From: Arthrobotrys musiformis
Lineage: Eukaryota > Ascomycota > Orbiliomycetes > Orbiliales > Orbiliaceae
Assembly: GCA_036971715.1 (NCBI GenBank)
Contig: JAVHJL010000004.1
Location: 1,054,001-1,118,000 of the forward strand
Direction: 5' to 3'
Length of the DNA: 64,000 bases
This document shows positions 1 to 13,813 of this stretch, in pieces; position 1 is the stretch's first letter, and each line of letters opens with the position of its first letter. A model generated the notes under the pieces. The model ran no database searches. It saw nothing but the letters and a program-made list of their open reading frames with translations, and was not told where the DNA came from. Made by a program: the position numbers and the translations under genes.

Positions 1-1320
1 AATTCGTGCTCGATGCTGCGAGAGAAGCTCTGAGCCGCGTCGATTGCAACCAATACTCCCCCACCAAAGGCCGCCCCCGTCTGAAGAAGGCTCTCGCGGA
101 TGCGTATTCTCCGTATTTTGGTCGTGAACTCGATCCTGAGACTGAGATTACGATAACGACGGGTGCAAATGAGGGCATGTTGTCTGCCTTTATGGCCTTT
201 GTGGAACAGGGCGATGAGGTTATTGTCTTCGAACCGTATTTTGATCAGTATATCTCGAATATCGAGATGGCTGGCGGGAGGGTCGTCTATGTGAACTTGA
301 TTCCACCGGCAAGAGGGCATATTGAAACTACGCCGAGTAGCGAATGGGCTGTGGATTTCGATATGCTCAAGGAAAGGATCAATCCAAGGACTAGGATGTT
401 GGTGAGTCTATTATTCTGCTTGAGTATGTGGGAATCCCACGAACCGTAAGCTAATTAGTAAATTATATAGGTCTTAAACACCCCGTAAGTACAGGAACGT
501 GTAGGAACTCGGAAAGCCAGAGAGACTAATTGAACAAATAGGCACAATCCCATTGGCAAGATCTTTTCTCGTGAAGAACTCCAACAAATCGGTGATCTTT
601 GCGTGGAAAACAACATCATAATCCTCTCCGATGAAGTCTACGACCGGTTATACTACACCCCATTCACTAGAATCGCCACCCTGAGCCCTGAAATTGACAA
701 CCTGACTTTGACCGTTGGATCTGCTGGTAAATGTTTCTATGCAACCGGATGGCGTGTGGGCTGGTTGATCGGTCGTCCTCATTTGATCCAATATGTCTCT
801 GCTGCCCATACCCGAATCTGTTACTCTACCGTCTCGCCCCTTCAGGAAGCCGTCGCTATTGGCCTCGAGCAAGCTGAAAAGGAAGGCTTCTGGGAAGAAT
901 CCAAGCGCGATATGAAGGCAAAGCAGGTGCGATTCAATGCTATCTGGGACGAACTAGGGCTTCCGTACACCGATCCTGAAGGCGGATATTTCGTTTTGGT
1001 CAACATGTCTAAGGTCAAAATTCCTGAGGATTACCCGTTCCCTGACTTCGTCCAATCCCGGCCTCGTGATTTCAAGTACGTTGTTCATTCAAGTTCTTCA
1101 GGCAAAGCATTTCGACTAATATCACCTTCTTAGGCTCTCATGGTTCCTAATCAAAGAACTCGGTGTTGCCGCAATCCCACCGACAGAGTTCGTTCAGCCC
1201 GGAACAGTAATGGAAAAACTCACGGAGAACTACCTACGCTTCGCGGTTTGCAAAGACGACGATGTCCTAGACGCCGCGAAAGAGAGGCTTAGAGGGTTGA
1301 AGCAATATATGTCCGAGTAA
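1..1320 (+). CDS. BNA3: Kynurenine aminotransferase, BNA3 type (5' partial)
   Basis: PLP-dependent class I/II aminotransferase that converts kynurenine (and related substrates) to kynurenic acid with a 2-oxoacid acceptor; the family is cytosolic and mitochondrial. Exons: 1-401, 471-484, 542-1075 and 1134-1320, joined by GT-AG introns with consistent phases. The 5' end and start codon lie outside the window. Family hallmarks seen after joining: ITITTGANEGM (cofactor phosphate region), LNTPHNPIGK, LSDEVYDRLYY with the cofactor-binding Asp and Tyr, GSAGKCFYATGWRVGW with the Schiff-base Lys, and a C-terminal LRFAVCKDD that holds the substrate-carboxylate Arg. Exon 471-484 is only 14 nt and encodes part of the NTPHNP loop. 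The ORF ends with TAA at 1318-1320. The call to the BNA3/CCBL1 clade rests on remembered motifs; another class I aminotransferase of the same fold is the main alternative. Confidence 0.88.
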
Positions 1321-4300
1321 GCCAATTCGGACTACTTGATACTCTCTAGAAAACCACTATTTGGAATGATCTCAACCGGCTTTGCGATTTCAACTATTCA
1401 GTCCGTATACCTTTTTATCATGCGACTTAGTCCTCTAGCAGGACTACGGTGGTATCTTCTTGATACCGCCTTACCCTCTGGAGTTCCTTTATTTTTCCAC
1501 TCCACCGGGCCTTCAAAACCTCTGTCGAGGTTCTATTCACTTTCATACAATGTACAGCTACCCCTTTGTGCTCACGCACTCCAAAAAAAAATCCCCCATA
1601 CTGCCTCACGGCACGCAATTCTCCTTATTGTATCCACTCCTACCATCTTTCACCGTATTGTCCTTTATTTCTCACTTTCCTCTTGCATTCCTCACCTCAT
1701 TGACTACATTACACATCTCCTATTTTTCATGATGATATGAAACCAAAAACACCTTTAGATATGATACCTGACTTCTCCTTCGATGGGGAAGGGCTTCTTT
1801 TTTTGTATAAGAAAAAGGGGAGCGGAGAGGGGAATAAGAATTTGTGGTGGGATACCACCACTTTTTTCAGTTAAGATATATATCCTCAATTCGTAGGAGT
1901 GACTTAGATGGCCTTTCGACGGGTAACTGCTGCAGCTGGATGCTGAGGCAGATATACATATATATAGTCTAGCTATAGAAATGTACTGCATTGAGTAAAT
2001 ATCTTATAATCTTGATAAAATACGAGTCGCCGTAGCTGGTCGACCTGTCGATGGCATATATATGGCTCAGCTTTAAAACGAGATATCTCGACGGTCCGCA
2101 CCAAATGGATGGCCCTTGCATTGTGGATTAAAACACAACACTGTTCGCTATTATGAACATACGCAGATAGCGACACCATATGAATATTCGAATTGATATA
2201 TATTCTTGCTTATAGTACGAAGTAAGTAGTTATTGGACCAAAGTCAACACAGGCGTGCCCGTGTGCTCCGTTTTCCCGGGACGTGGTGAGCATTCGGTAT
2301 ACGGGTAGAACAACGGTTCTCAACTATACTTGGTCATTAAATCTTCAAGCCATAGCATATGATTCTCATTTTGCAGGACGCCAGAGCGGCGTTTTTAAGA
2401 TTTGATCATCGTATAGCTATAGCTATAGCTTAATGTTTCCATCGACAAACCTTTGGTGAAATTAAATGTGGCAGAGGAATTTTCGTATGGCGCTCGGAGA
2501 TGTTGCATTGTATACGAAAAACCCAATATGCAGCAGATTGATGGGTATATCAGATGAAGAGCCACAATATATTAATATATTAATATTGCAATGTCCGTCT
2601 TAAGCTTTTTGAGGTCATTGTTAATTATTGCCGACTGAGTTATAGAGCACACAAAACATTGATTTATTGGGCCGTATATTCGTAACATAAGAGCGGTCGA
2701 TCAAGTTAGTAACGTTATAACCCGCAAATCAGTTCGATGTAAATGAAGTCATGAGGTTCAGTCCCACGATCTTCATCATGGTGGACAATATGCAGTATAC
2801 GTAATGCAACCCGAGAAGGAAGATTGTGAGTTATACGCGGGAACCCTTTATAGGGTAAAGGTTTTCGAGGGTCATAGCTGCTCCTTGTTTTAACTCGTCT
2901 CGATAGCTCTATAAGCTACCCGGGAGCCATTCTATCGCCGCTCCATGGTCTACCAGCCTAGAATTATGCCCGGTGCATTAGCCTCTCCGTAGTATATGGT
3001 ATAGATATATATATGTAATTTTCCTGTAATACCGCTCCACACGCCGAATGAATGAACCATTAATGCATTAACTTAAGGCATATGATTTTCTTAGTCCCAA
3101 GGCGAAAACAAAATTTGGTATCCACCTATCGATATTGACGACAATATTTCCCAAGTGGAAACTAGTTCTTTTAATGGAGGGGTGGCGAAAGCCTAAGCCG
3201 TTATCTACCCGGCGCCTCGACCTGCTTGCTCTAAATACGAAAACAAAAGGTTCCCAACCATCTGTTTTCAATAGTCCAGATCTGTAAGACGTCTTAAGAC
3301 TCCCTCCAATCGATTAGGAGTAATACTGAGCGCCTAATCCGAAAACAACATTTGCCCCTCGTAAGCCTGTTCTCAAAGAAGGATGGTTTGGTTAAAGGGA
3401 GGGGAAACCCGAAATCCTTTTAAGAGTGGAGAGTGATATAATATATATAACACAACATCGCTATAACCACAAAACCCCACGGCCGGTGTCATCTTAAGGG
3501 GCCCCGCCGCAGCCGGCTAGAAGCTCTTGGAACACCGAAGATTGTGTTGCCCGCCGTTGGAAAATCGCGAAACGAAACACTCTAAGAAAACCCGACTGCG
3601 GCGCTTTTTTCCTTCGTTCCCCTTCGTTGGTTCAGGGACGATAATCTACCACGTTTTTCTCGTAGGCTTGTTTTTTGTGGCTCTTTTTTTCTGTGATCTG
3701 ATCTGGGGCACTGAGGCAGGGGAAAACGTGATCGGAAAACCGGGTAGCAGATATAGTTATCGTATTCCGAAACATATCCGGGCTGTTGTTATGATGTGAA
3801 TGCCGCACCCGTTCAAATCTTATTGATGCGTGTGCGCCCACCCGCGCGCTGAAGTGATGGTATGTGATTTGCTATATAATGTTTGATGACGGAGGACTTT
3901 ATCCCGTTCTTCACGGCTACAATTGCATCTCTACGACTATTAAGAGACCCTTTTCTCCCCATGTTGACATTCACATGCGTGACGGGTTGGGTTTTTTTGG
4001 TGGTTTTCGTCTCCAGAGAAAAAACGTTAAAACGTTAACACGGCCGGCTGTATTGACCATACCGATGGTAAAAGCAAGCGCCCCGTTTTGTTTTTGCCTG
4101 GAAACGGTACTTTCACCGAAGCCTCCTTTCAAGGAAGTTCCTTGCTCCCTGTTTGTTTTTCTCAGTGCGAATACCGTATACACCGTTGTTTCTTTTCATA
4201 AGATCGGTTTAGATATTGCAGTTACCTACGTAAACTAGTTGCATGAGGGCTTAACAGCTAAGGTGTTAATAATTGTCGGAAAGGGTTTTGTAAGACGCTG

Positions 4301-7300
4301 ACGTCTGCATGCATCTTTGGTAATATTATAGGACATCCGTCCTCCACTTCTTTGTTTTGTAGGGATGAACGTTTGGGAGTTTTTCCTTTGAAGGGTATTT
4401 GATAAAACTCATGGGAACATTGAAGATGTCTGATCGACTGACCAATTCGTCAAGTTCAGCCACCTGTAAGACAGCGGTGGGCCCAGTATCAAAATCCCAG
4501 ATCGAGGCGTTCAAACGTGGGGTATCCTCATTGCTCATTCCTCAAGATAGTTAGCGTGCTGTGGTCTTCGCCACCAGCCAAAGAACCCACAAATATAAAC
4601 TAATCTACCTGGTTCACGCTATTAGAATTCTATAGCAACATCACCGAACGTAACCTGGTGGCAGAGGAACTAGTCCGCGTCCGATGGTCGCTGACCTGTG
4701 ATTTGGCACCAGAACAATAAAAAAAAAACCACTTGCTTCAGAACAGGCAGGCGGGAGAACGTCCGGGGGGATACTATGAATTCGAAAGGAGGAACCGAGA
4801 CGGCAATCCGCAAACGGGGCAGCGGGAAGTTATCAGCTTTGAGGAACTCTAGAAGAAGAAGCCTGGAACTCTTCGCGGGATGCTATTGTTCCGGGGTATA
4901 ACATCCCCTGACTATAAGTTTTTCCAGGTTCGCATTGGCTCGCTTGGAAGGCAAGCACTCAACTGAGCGATTAGAAACCGATTTCAAAGCTTTTTGTCTT
5001 TTTCTTCGAGATCGAATAATACGTAACAAGTTCTGGAAGAAAAAGAGGGGGGCCTTCCAAAGGAGAAACCATCTCCGATTTCCTCGGGGTGGCGTGCGGC
5101 CAACTGATAGGGAAGAGATCACAGGCTTCAAAAGGTTCGTTTTGTTAAGCTTGGCATTGGAGTGGATGTTGTATCAGATCCGGCCGTTTTCTGATGTTCA
5201 GGGCCAAAGCTCGAGCTAGTCAACGGTATAAGTGGGTCCCCAACGTCGATTGACAGGCGGGAAACAACTGCACTTCATAGGATACCCGGCAGCGGTTAAC
5301 GTAACACTGCAGGAATACCGGTCAGCATCAATTGCAATTCCTAGGGAAGTCTGATAAAAGCCGGGATATTCGACACGAATACGTACCACCTTTCAAGAGA
5401 CGCAGACCAGTTCAATTGGTGATATCGACGGCTGGCTTCCTGGGAACAAGGCTGCAGCAGCTCTAGCTAGTATGTTGAACTCAAGACTATTCTTTCCCAA
5501 GTTTGAAGCGCCCTGGGCCGTGTCAACGAGGCATATTATATTATAGTGTTTTATGGGCATATGAACTGCAGGACTTGTCACAATTGTTTCTGAGATTCCC
5601 GATCGCTGATTCAAACATGCAATTAATTTCGCCGTCCGGTTTCGCTAGAAGCGTTGTTTCCTGGGCCTTAGGCGTAGATAGTACTAGTGGGTGGTGGGTG
5701 GTGGATGCGGGCTTGGGCTCGCCTCTGCATATGTATGTAGATGCAAAATGTATCGCGACATCTCGATATAAAATTACCAACACTCCGTCAACTGGCGGAC
5801 TGGTATCTTCGAAAAATGTCCGTGAATCGAAGAGGTAGCCAACAACACCTACATGTACCTGCAGGAGCTACCTGTAAAGTCACACTTTAAGCACCGCATC
5901 GGGCCTGGTCTAAGAGCTAGCAACATCGCCCAATTGGCCTCCGGGGGAAAGCTATTCTGAGAAGATGATCTTCTTTGTCATGAGAGAAGGCTTCCAACAT
6001 AGCAGCAAGTTGGGCTACGCCGGTACTCCTGAAAATGAACTTCCCTTTCGATTTAAGCTGCTCCTGCTGAAGCCGGCGCCTTGCGAAGCTCGGAGTCTTC
6101 TAAATTTACGAATTGCTGGAACGACCCTTGCTCCGTCGACCCAGACACTTTGTAAGCTTTGGCGCTCGCTCGCTCGCTCGTTCCAAGTGCATGCGTAGCG
6201 TCGGTCCCGAAAACCGGCAATTGACTTTTTCGCTAGTAATTTTTTTCATGCTACTAGCTAGACCCTGAAATCCAAAAGAGCGGTCTTACGAAGTTCTAGG
6301 GGCATCGATTGCCGAATATACGAGGCTCCGCTGGGAAGCCGGAGCGATACTAGTAGAATTGAGGAAGGTGACGTTTGGAGAAATATAACCCAAAGACGAC
6401 AATGGCAACACAAGACGTTCGAATCCTCACGACTCGAGCTCAGCAGGGCCTTGTCCTCCTTTTGCAGGGTCATAATCTTCTAAGTGGCCATTTCCTCTTG
6501 CCATGCATGCATGTCTACCGGACTAGCTGGGCAGCCCCTCGCGAAACTACTGTGCAATATGCTCGGAAAATAACTCGTCCCGCGAATCCAGGCCTGTTCT
6601 GAACCCCCATGCCGAAGTTAACATCCCTCCTCAGTTAGCAATCCGCGGAAGGAACCCGAGCCTATATTCTTGCCGGGGAATAATGATCAATCGAGCTTAG
6701 CAAGAAAGAATTGTGTCTCAACGAAAGGTCTAACGTTCAAGGCTCCAATATGAATTCATGGTGTGTAGCTGCCAAAGCTGCAGGTACAAGGGCCCAACCT
6801 AGACGAAAAAGATGGTCTCATGAACATGGAGCGGTATCGTTCAAAACGTACCGCGAGACCAAGTGAGCTCTAGCGCCTTATCCTCTTTGAATATCTCATC
6901 ACTGCTCATCGGTCCAATTGACCAAGCAAGGCAGACATTCTCTTCTCATTTGAAGTCAATACTGGGCCGGGCTGGTCGCACCCCATGTTGGGGGATCATA
7001 TGTTCTAGCTAGGTTATCATGCATCTACAGTCAATCAAATTCCCCACGATTCGGGTCGACTCTGTCACAGTGGGGTTTTAAAACCATCTCATGGAACCAA
7101 ACAGCCAATGGATTGTCTCAACTGTTTAAAAAGATGTGAAGAAAACCTTTTTCTCTCTCCCTTCCTGCTTATGTTGAGTCTGTTCGTACGGTTAAACCGG
7201 CAGAATATTTCCGCTTCCCCTTCCAGTATCTTCCCCTTGTACGAATGATACAGTAGGCGGGGTAACAAAAGGAAAAAACAAGAAAAAAAATGTCAAAGAC

Positions 7301-8388
7301 CTAAAGATTGCGATGAGCAAAAAAAAGGATGAAGACGGATTCGTTCCCCACTTTTCTTTATCCCTCCAAATCTTGTATTCGCTTTTTTGCAAAATTTCGG
7401 AGAGGGAGGGATATTGTTTTGGAGAATATAGGGTTACGTACCAAGAGTTGTGATAGCGGGAATTTCTAACAAGTACTGCTACCCGATTATACGGTGTTGG
7501 GCGTGCCGCTTTGCTCAAAAGTATAATCTGATACAGTACCTAATTTTTTTTCGCAATTGAAGGGCCCAGTGGTAACTTATATCCAAGCCTAATATAGACG
7601 CCGGAGGTAAGGAGGCGAGGTGCATGAGCATTATATTAAACGTTGGAGTTATGCAGAAGCGACAAAGCGATACGTTTCAAGATCTCTTACAAGAAGCCCG
7701 AGTGAACGGTTGCGAGGTGTAAGGTACGAAATTTTCTTGTAGGGGCAATATTGCTAATATCATATCTTTTCTTATTGTTTAATATGAAGATTCTTGATTT
7801 GTGATAAGACAAGTAAAATACATAGTTGGGAGTGATAGTGCCTAGTAATATAACAAGAAACGAGTTTTCGTGAGAAAAGTATAGCCAGCTTTATGGGCAA
7901 TTTTAAATATACAATAAGGGAGAGAAAAGTATAGAGGGAAAAAAAGGAGAAGAATAGAAGTTTGGAGGAAAATGGGATCGCTGAAATTTTCAGAAAAAAC
8001 AAAGGCAAGTCTAAAGGAGTGGACGTTTCCTCGTCGAGAAGGCACAATAGATAAAACAGAAAAGAAAAAGACTCGAGACCGTAAACGCCAGAGCTAGAGT
8101 ACTCAGAAAGAATGGGAAGAAAAACAGAGAAAAAGCTAAAGAATGAGCGAAGGCGTTATATACTTGGTTTTGCCCCCCATAGAGCAGAAATGAAATAAAA
8201 CAAAATCAGTTGCGCCGTTCGGTTTTCGCAAGAACACCTGTAGATAATTAATAAATAAAAAAAACAATGGTCGTCATCATAAGTCGCATGATGCGCAAAG
8301 AAATGAAAAATAAAAGTTATTTGAATACAAATGTAGATATAGTGTGATAAGAAGTGAAGTGAATGTGAATGTTGGGTTTGTAGAATTA
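1321..8388. other. 7.1-kb gene-poor interval
   Basis: No ORF or set of spliceable exons here could be tied to a known family. Moderately AT-rich sequence with short AT repeats (for example around 2570-2585), a CGCT tetranucleotide run near 6165-6180, and a purine-rich stretch at 7900-8360 just beyond the 3' end of the Uds1 gene that is probably its 3' UTR. An open frame on the minus strand at 4326-4538 (70 codons, ATG start, acidic) has somewhat protein-like composition and a CTAAC-like site upstream; it is not called. No terminal repeats, transposase or reverse transcriptase motifs were seen. Confidence 0.5.
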
Positions 8389-10363
8389 TTATGATCGGGC
8401 TTCAGTAAACATCCTAAAGGAAATATCTGTTAGGGTCATGTTGAAAAAAGAACAATAGAATGATTGGACGATGGTACTCACTTTCCATACTCATGCTCAA
8501 CGTCAGCAAGCAGAGCGTATACTTTAATCGACTGGGTCCTTTCAAGTAGACTGTCTCGATTTTCAGGAGTTGAGGGAGGAGTGTCGGCTCTTGCCGTCTC
8601 CGGGGCTGGGCCAACACTGAGAGCAGCCGCTACGTGCTCCAACAGTTTCCTGTGGACCTGTGCCCTTCGAGTTTCAGCCCTTTCCATTTTGGATTCCCAA
8701 TCATCGATAGAACTATCGAGATCTGCCAAAGCCTCTTGTTGCTTTAGCAATGTCTCCCTGGAGAAGCTTCCAGATCGGTCGGATCGCAGATGCTGAAGCA
8801 TCTTCATATGCAGAGCCTTCTTTCCGGATCGCAGAGACTGATGTGTCCTGCGGAGATATTCACATCGCTCTTCAAGGGATGCAAGTTCGGCCGTCAGGGT
8901 ATCAACTTCTGCAGGTGAAAGAACTGCAAATTTCTCGCAAGTCTTGCGGGCCGCAGTTTGAAGGGAAGCGATAACGGGAGGCTGAAGGGTTTTTACGACA
9001 TCAACGGGACGCATGCCCCTTGGCATCGTCCGGTTGGCTGTGCTTCTTCGCTTGTTGGCAGTAGGGGTGGTTGATGAGACGGACTTTGCCCTTTGCTGTT
9101 CTCGTGGCTCTTGGGCAGAAGTTTGTCTCTTATGTGCCTGTGGATTTGTTCGAGAAGGTCTTTCGGCGGCAGATTCCGAACCACCACGAACTCTTTGGGT
9201 GCCAGTCCTGACAACACTAAGAGGGGCAGGGTCCTTTGGAGGGACTGTAGGTGGCAAGTCATCTGCAGGTGAACGAATTGTCTGAAGGGAAGGAGTGGGC
9301 GGATTTGGTGAACGAGCGGGGACGGTAACAGCTGGTGGAAACTTTGGTGTTTGCGCCGTTTTAGGGGTCTCAACGAGTTTGAGGGTAGACTCTGAACGCT
9401 TATGAATCAAGGCCTTTGGCCTATCAGACTCCTTGGCCGTAGAGGCTGAACGCTTGTGCTCTCTTCTCTCCGAACCTTTGAACATGGCGTCGCCAAAAGG
9501 AGGAGCCGAGAATGCTGACGCTGGAAGACTGGCTTGTCTATCATGCGTTGGGGGACGTCCCGGAATTGTTGCTAGATAGATAGATGTAAGCAATAGTCGA
9601 TGATACAGAGATTGCGGGTAACTTACGAGAATCCATAGGTATGTCTTGCTCAACCGCGAGTGGAGCACCCGTCTTGATCTCGGGCATGCTACCCTTGCGA
9701 CGCATGAATGTCTCCTTTGCCTTCATTCTGGCACCAGCCAGATAGGAGCCCTTGGAGATTGTATGGGCTTTTGTAATGTTTGGGCTGAGAGGACGCCCAT
9801 TTTTTGAGAGGATAGGTGCATCGGCACCTGCAGGGAGAGATGGCAAAGACATCGTTGGCGGCGGGGTCAAGTTTTGGGCAGCTCTTGTTGGTGAGTTCTG
9901 TCGGCTGTTGGAGCTCGACCGTAGGGGGCCTGGAGAAGCAGACCTGGACTCTGTCCTTGAAGCAAAAGTTGGCAGCGGGGGGACGATGCTCTATTTGAAT
10001 ATTTGACATGTGGTTAGTCGCAAGGATCTTAAACGATATATGGCACACACAAGCATATACAGGCTAACAATGCCAATCATATCATGATATCATGTGAATT
10101 ATTTATATCGGATATTAAAGCGCAGACGCCGCCATCCAACAGTAGATTCTTGATCCAATTCATGCATTGATACTTACTATTCTATTATTATCCGAATTCG
10201 ACTCTTCTTCGATCATGGGAGTCTTCGGAGTGGGAGGCGCAGTGCTAACTTTTTGCTCTTGTGCCTGCTTCTGTTTATCCTCCTGCGACGTATTGTTTGT
10301 AGTAGTGGTAGCATGCTCCGCTTGCCTCGATGGCGCACGAGGAGGGAACAAGGTCAAAGCCAT
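8389..10363 (-). CDS. Uds1-domain protein (up-regulated during septation family)
   Basis: Predicted protein of about 554 aa from four exons on the minus strand: 10363-10178, 9990-9627, 9571-8482 and 8413-8389. The N-terminal two thirds is low-complexity Ser/Pro/Thr/Lys sequence with repeated HKRS motifs (HKRSAS, HKRSES, HKRQTS), typical of a regulated scaffold. The C-terminal third (roughly residues 395-520) is helical and matches the Uds1 domain: FAVLSPAEVDTL, LEERCEYLRRTHQSLRSGKK, then LLKQQEALADLDSSIDDW and KLLEHVAAAL. The family is named after an S. pombe gene induced at septation; the molecular role is unknown. The last coding exon is 25 nt: reading through the donor at 8481 would stop immediately after GK, but a strong GTGAGT donor and TTTAG acceptor add MFTEARS, in keeping with the GKM-type ending I recall for relatives. 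Start chosen at the first in-frame ATG, 10363. Confidence 0.8.
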
Positions 10364-13300
10364 GGCGGCTGAATTTGAATCTGGTGATGTTGATGTTGGT
10401 GTTGCAGCTGTTGCGAAACGTCGGATTGTGTTGAAAATGTGGTCCTTCTAGGTAGGCCTGCCTAAAAGTTTCGCCTCCTCGACTTGATTCCGGATATACC
10501 CCAGACGTATCTCCAAAATGTTGGAAAAGGAAGAAACAAAAAAGATGTTACGAAGAAACGGCAAGGATTCCGATGCTCCTATATCGTGTCCTAACGGCTA
10601 TGCGAAAGACTCGTCGATTAACTGTATGGAACCAGCACAGTTGAGACCTTCACAGAAGGATTGATTGCTTTTCGTCGTTAAACCGGCTACCGGTGCTATA
10701 AGCTTGTTTGCAAAGGCAAATGAGAAGTCGAAACAAACTGTCACCTCGCAGTTCGTGGGGAGGGAGTAGTGGATATATGTCCGCTCGGATTATAGTACGA
10801 TGGCTATGGGTGCTACTACTTTTCCCCTTCTCACGTTTTGATACTGGCCTGGCCCTCCTCACCAAGCCCGACCTTCTGCAGGCCATATCGAGTAAGGAAC
10901 CAGAAAAATAAAAAAGGGAACGAAAAAGCAATGTTCACCATGGCTGGGGCTGTCAAGATGCAGGACAGGGCAGAGGCCTTTCCCCCCAGGGCCTCGTGTC
11001 AGGAGCAGCTTTTGTTCTGGGAGAGTCAGGTCGTCTGGAGTTGAAGCTAAGCGGGCAAGCAGCAAACGGGACACCGCTCTTCCAGGCCACTGGGATGTGT
11101 ATTTTTCCTTTTTGCTACTCTCAAAAGAAGCAAATATCAACAACCGTTTGGGTGGCTCCTCACTGCCTGCTGTTCTGGGAGAAGGGGTTTCAAGATGGGC
11201 AGACGCACGGTTGAGACGTGTGAAGGCCAGGTGTGGGAGCAGGGAGCTAGGGTCAATGGTTAATCTACGATACTATGAGGATTAAGGACAAGAACGACAT
11301 CCAGGCCTAGAGCAGCGCAAGACGCTGCATTATTACTCCATTCAAACTCCTCTTCAATATTGCAATATTATTGAGGATCGAGGTTTTGAAAAAAAAAAAA
11401 AAAAGGTATGGTTACTCTGGTTCCGCACCGTACATACCTTCTCTATGAAGTTTTCCTCGGGTTGTGGACATGGTCCAAGAAGTTCCCGTTTGCTTCCGTG
11501 GCCTTACAATACAAGAGGCTTAACTCGAAATATCAATTGGGCAAAGGTGCATGCTCTGCCTCGTTTAGTAAGTTTGGCCGCCACAATGCAAACCTGCAGC
11601 TAACAGGCTTGAAACAATCAAGGAGGTGGTCTACCAGAAAAAATTGGAGGTTTTGGCTCACTACACTTTGTATTATCTCTCCTTCGACCGATGCTTAGAT
11701 AGGTGTGAGCTGCCTACTACGTACGAGACCTCGCAGGCTCATACAGCATAAGGGAGGACATGGTGATGAGACTGGCGATCTCTTGCTCTCTTTCAGAGCA
11801 ACTGTAGACGAGATTTGAGACTCGTCCTGGACAGCTTATTTACTAGCTGTCCCGAATTCTTGAAACAATGTTTCCTCGCCTCCATTGACATGTCTACAGC
11901 CCGCCGACGAGTAACATTTTTTGTTCAAAAAAAAAAAAAAAAAAAAAAAAAAGTTTGCAATAGGAACTGGTTTGCCGTTGGCTGGCGCTTACACAGAAAC
12001 TAGCGTTAACAGCAAGATACGATTGTATCTACACTTGTAAAAGCGGCATTCTACATGTCCCTAGAGTTAATTTTCGAGGACGTGATACCCCCGAGGACCG
12101 GAGTATGCCTTTCGAGTCCTATTCACCTTTGCTTCTACAAAATCGCTAATTTAACGTTGTGCGGAGAAGCCTCAAAGGAGAAAGAGACACAACTACTACT
12201 CCACCTCGATGCTCCAAAAATAATCAGGTACAGGAAGTTCGAAACATTGAATGTATCGATTGGTATTTGGTCCAGTGGTCAATCGAATTTCATGCATTAT
12301 CCCATTTATCGTTTTCCCAGATATGAACATGCCTTCTCGGATAGGTACCCACTTAGCCGGTGAGTACCGTCAACCTTCTAATCTGTAAGAAGATGTGAAT
12401 GACTTACATATGACGCATTTAATATTAGAACAAATGGTCATCATCTGGCCATACTAGACACTTTAGTTTTATTATTACTACATGTATACAGACCTCTTCG
12501 GAGTAATAATATAAGAAGGGAGTTGACTTAGAATTGAAATGCGACATATCCAGGAGGGCGAATTGAAAGCCCTCCGACAAATCTAGGGTGTTCAAGAGCT
12601 AAATCTGGCAATGTTCCACATCCAGAATCGCTCCCGTGAGCTCTGAAAATCATTTCTGTTTTCACCTGACCGGACTTCCCCAGACAACCTTTTTTTTTTA
12701 AAATTGCTAGACTAGACGAGGATTCTAGCATGACATGATGTTAGCAAATTGTTGATAGCGATTCAGTTATCCTGAGTGTTTGAACGCTGCTATCTCGAAG
12801 GGCTTTGTAATTTTGAGTTTTTCCAAACGTTCGTATCTCGAGCGCGGAACCCTTTGCAACTGCAGATATGGGAAGCAAATCCGATATTCCGGACCAGCCG
12901 AACGGGCTGTGCTAAACCGCACTACAGGTTACAGAACATCGGGTTGTGGTCCTGGAAAACTAAGGCTTGGGGCGAAGGCAGCGCCTAGGAATATATTTTT
13001 TTCGTTTCGTTTCGGTTTGAGCATCTGACTTCCTGCTTGATGGGTGATGCATGGCGAGCGCAATTAACAAAGAACCCTAGTTTACATTCCCGGCCTTTGA
13101 GGTCGCTGGGAATATCGTGGTAGAGCTAGTCTCGCTTCCACCAACAACACCGACGAATTGGAAGGTGGGTTGAAAACGTGAGGTTGATATTTAGGCCGAA
13201 TGGCACAATAGAGTCGACAAGGTTTAAAACTAAGGTAACTGTAATTTATTTGAAGATGAAACACGAATACTTTTTTTGCTGATGAATTAATGTACCAAAG

Positions 13301-13813
13301 CTTGGGGGGTTTGCGAAATTCCTGCTACAGAACATATCTTCAATTCTATGACTATGTGGTTGGCGATACCGCACATCCCAATGCGATCCTGACATCCCCG
13401 TGCGCCCGCATATCGACGCAGCCCACCCCGCACACAGCTCAAATGGCAATTGCAAGTGACTCTACCCTCAAATTTAATTCAAATTCCTATTATAAACTAG
13501 CTATTTCGAGAGGCCTAAGGCTGACTAGAGAGAATAGTCTGGGGGTCACTCTGGAGAGAACTATGAGCTCTCTGGGGATCTTCACAATTGCACAAAGAAT
13601 CGAATTGGCAGTGTCCTCGAAGGAGAATTTTCGGAGCTCTCCGGTTAAATTTACGAAAACGATTGGCCAATTGGTAACAGGTGTGTATGACATTTAGATA
13701 GTCGTCGTTCAAATTCACCCAAATTCAAAATCTCAGGCAGAGCGGCCTGGTGGTGGCATCGTGACATCTAACACTATTCCTATGGAGGAATAACATCCGA
13801 AAGACAATATGGA
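10364..13813. other. Gene-poor interval upstream of the Uds1 gene
   Basis: About 3.4 kb without a supported gene. It should contain the promoter of the minus-strand Uds1 gene (next to 10364). Contains two A-runs (11390-11405, broken near its start, and a 26-nt run at 11927-11952). Several ORFs of 60-100 codons exist on both strands but none shows a recognisable domain or signal peptide. Confidence 0.45.
11927..11952. repeat. Poly(A) tract, 26 nt
   Basis: Uninterrupted run of A on the plus strand in a gene-free stretch. No target-site duplication or retroelement body was recognised beside it, so it may be a simple mononucleotide repeat. Confidence 0.9.

Noticed and set aside
4326..4538. 70-codon acidic ORF on the minus strand
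   Set aside because: Protein-like composition and an ATG start, but no homologue recognised and no neighbouring exon; too weak to call.
1321..8388. RIP-degraded transposon
   Set aside because: Base composition is only moderately AT-rich and no terminal repeats, polymerase or transposase remnants were seen; a dinucleotide-based RIP index could not be computed here.
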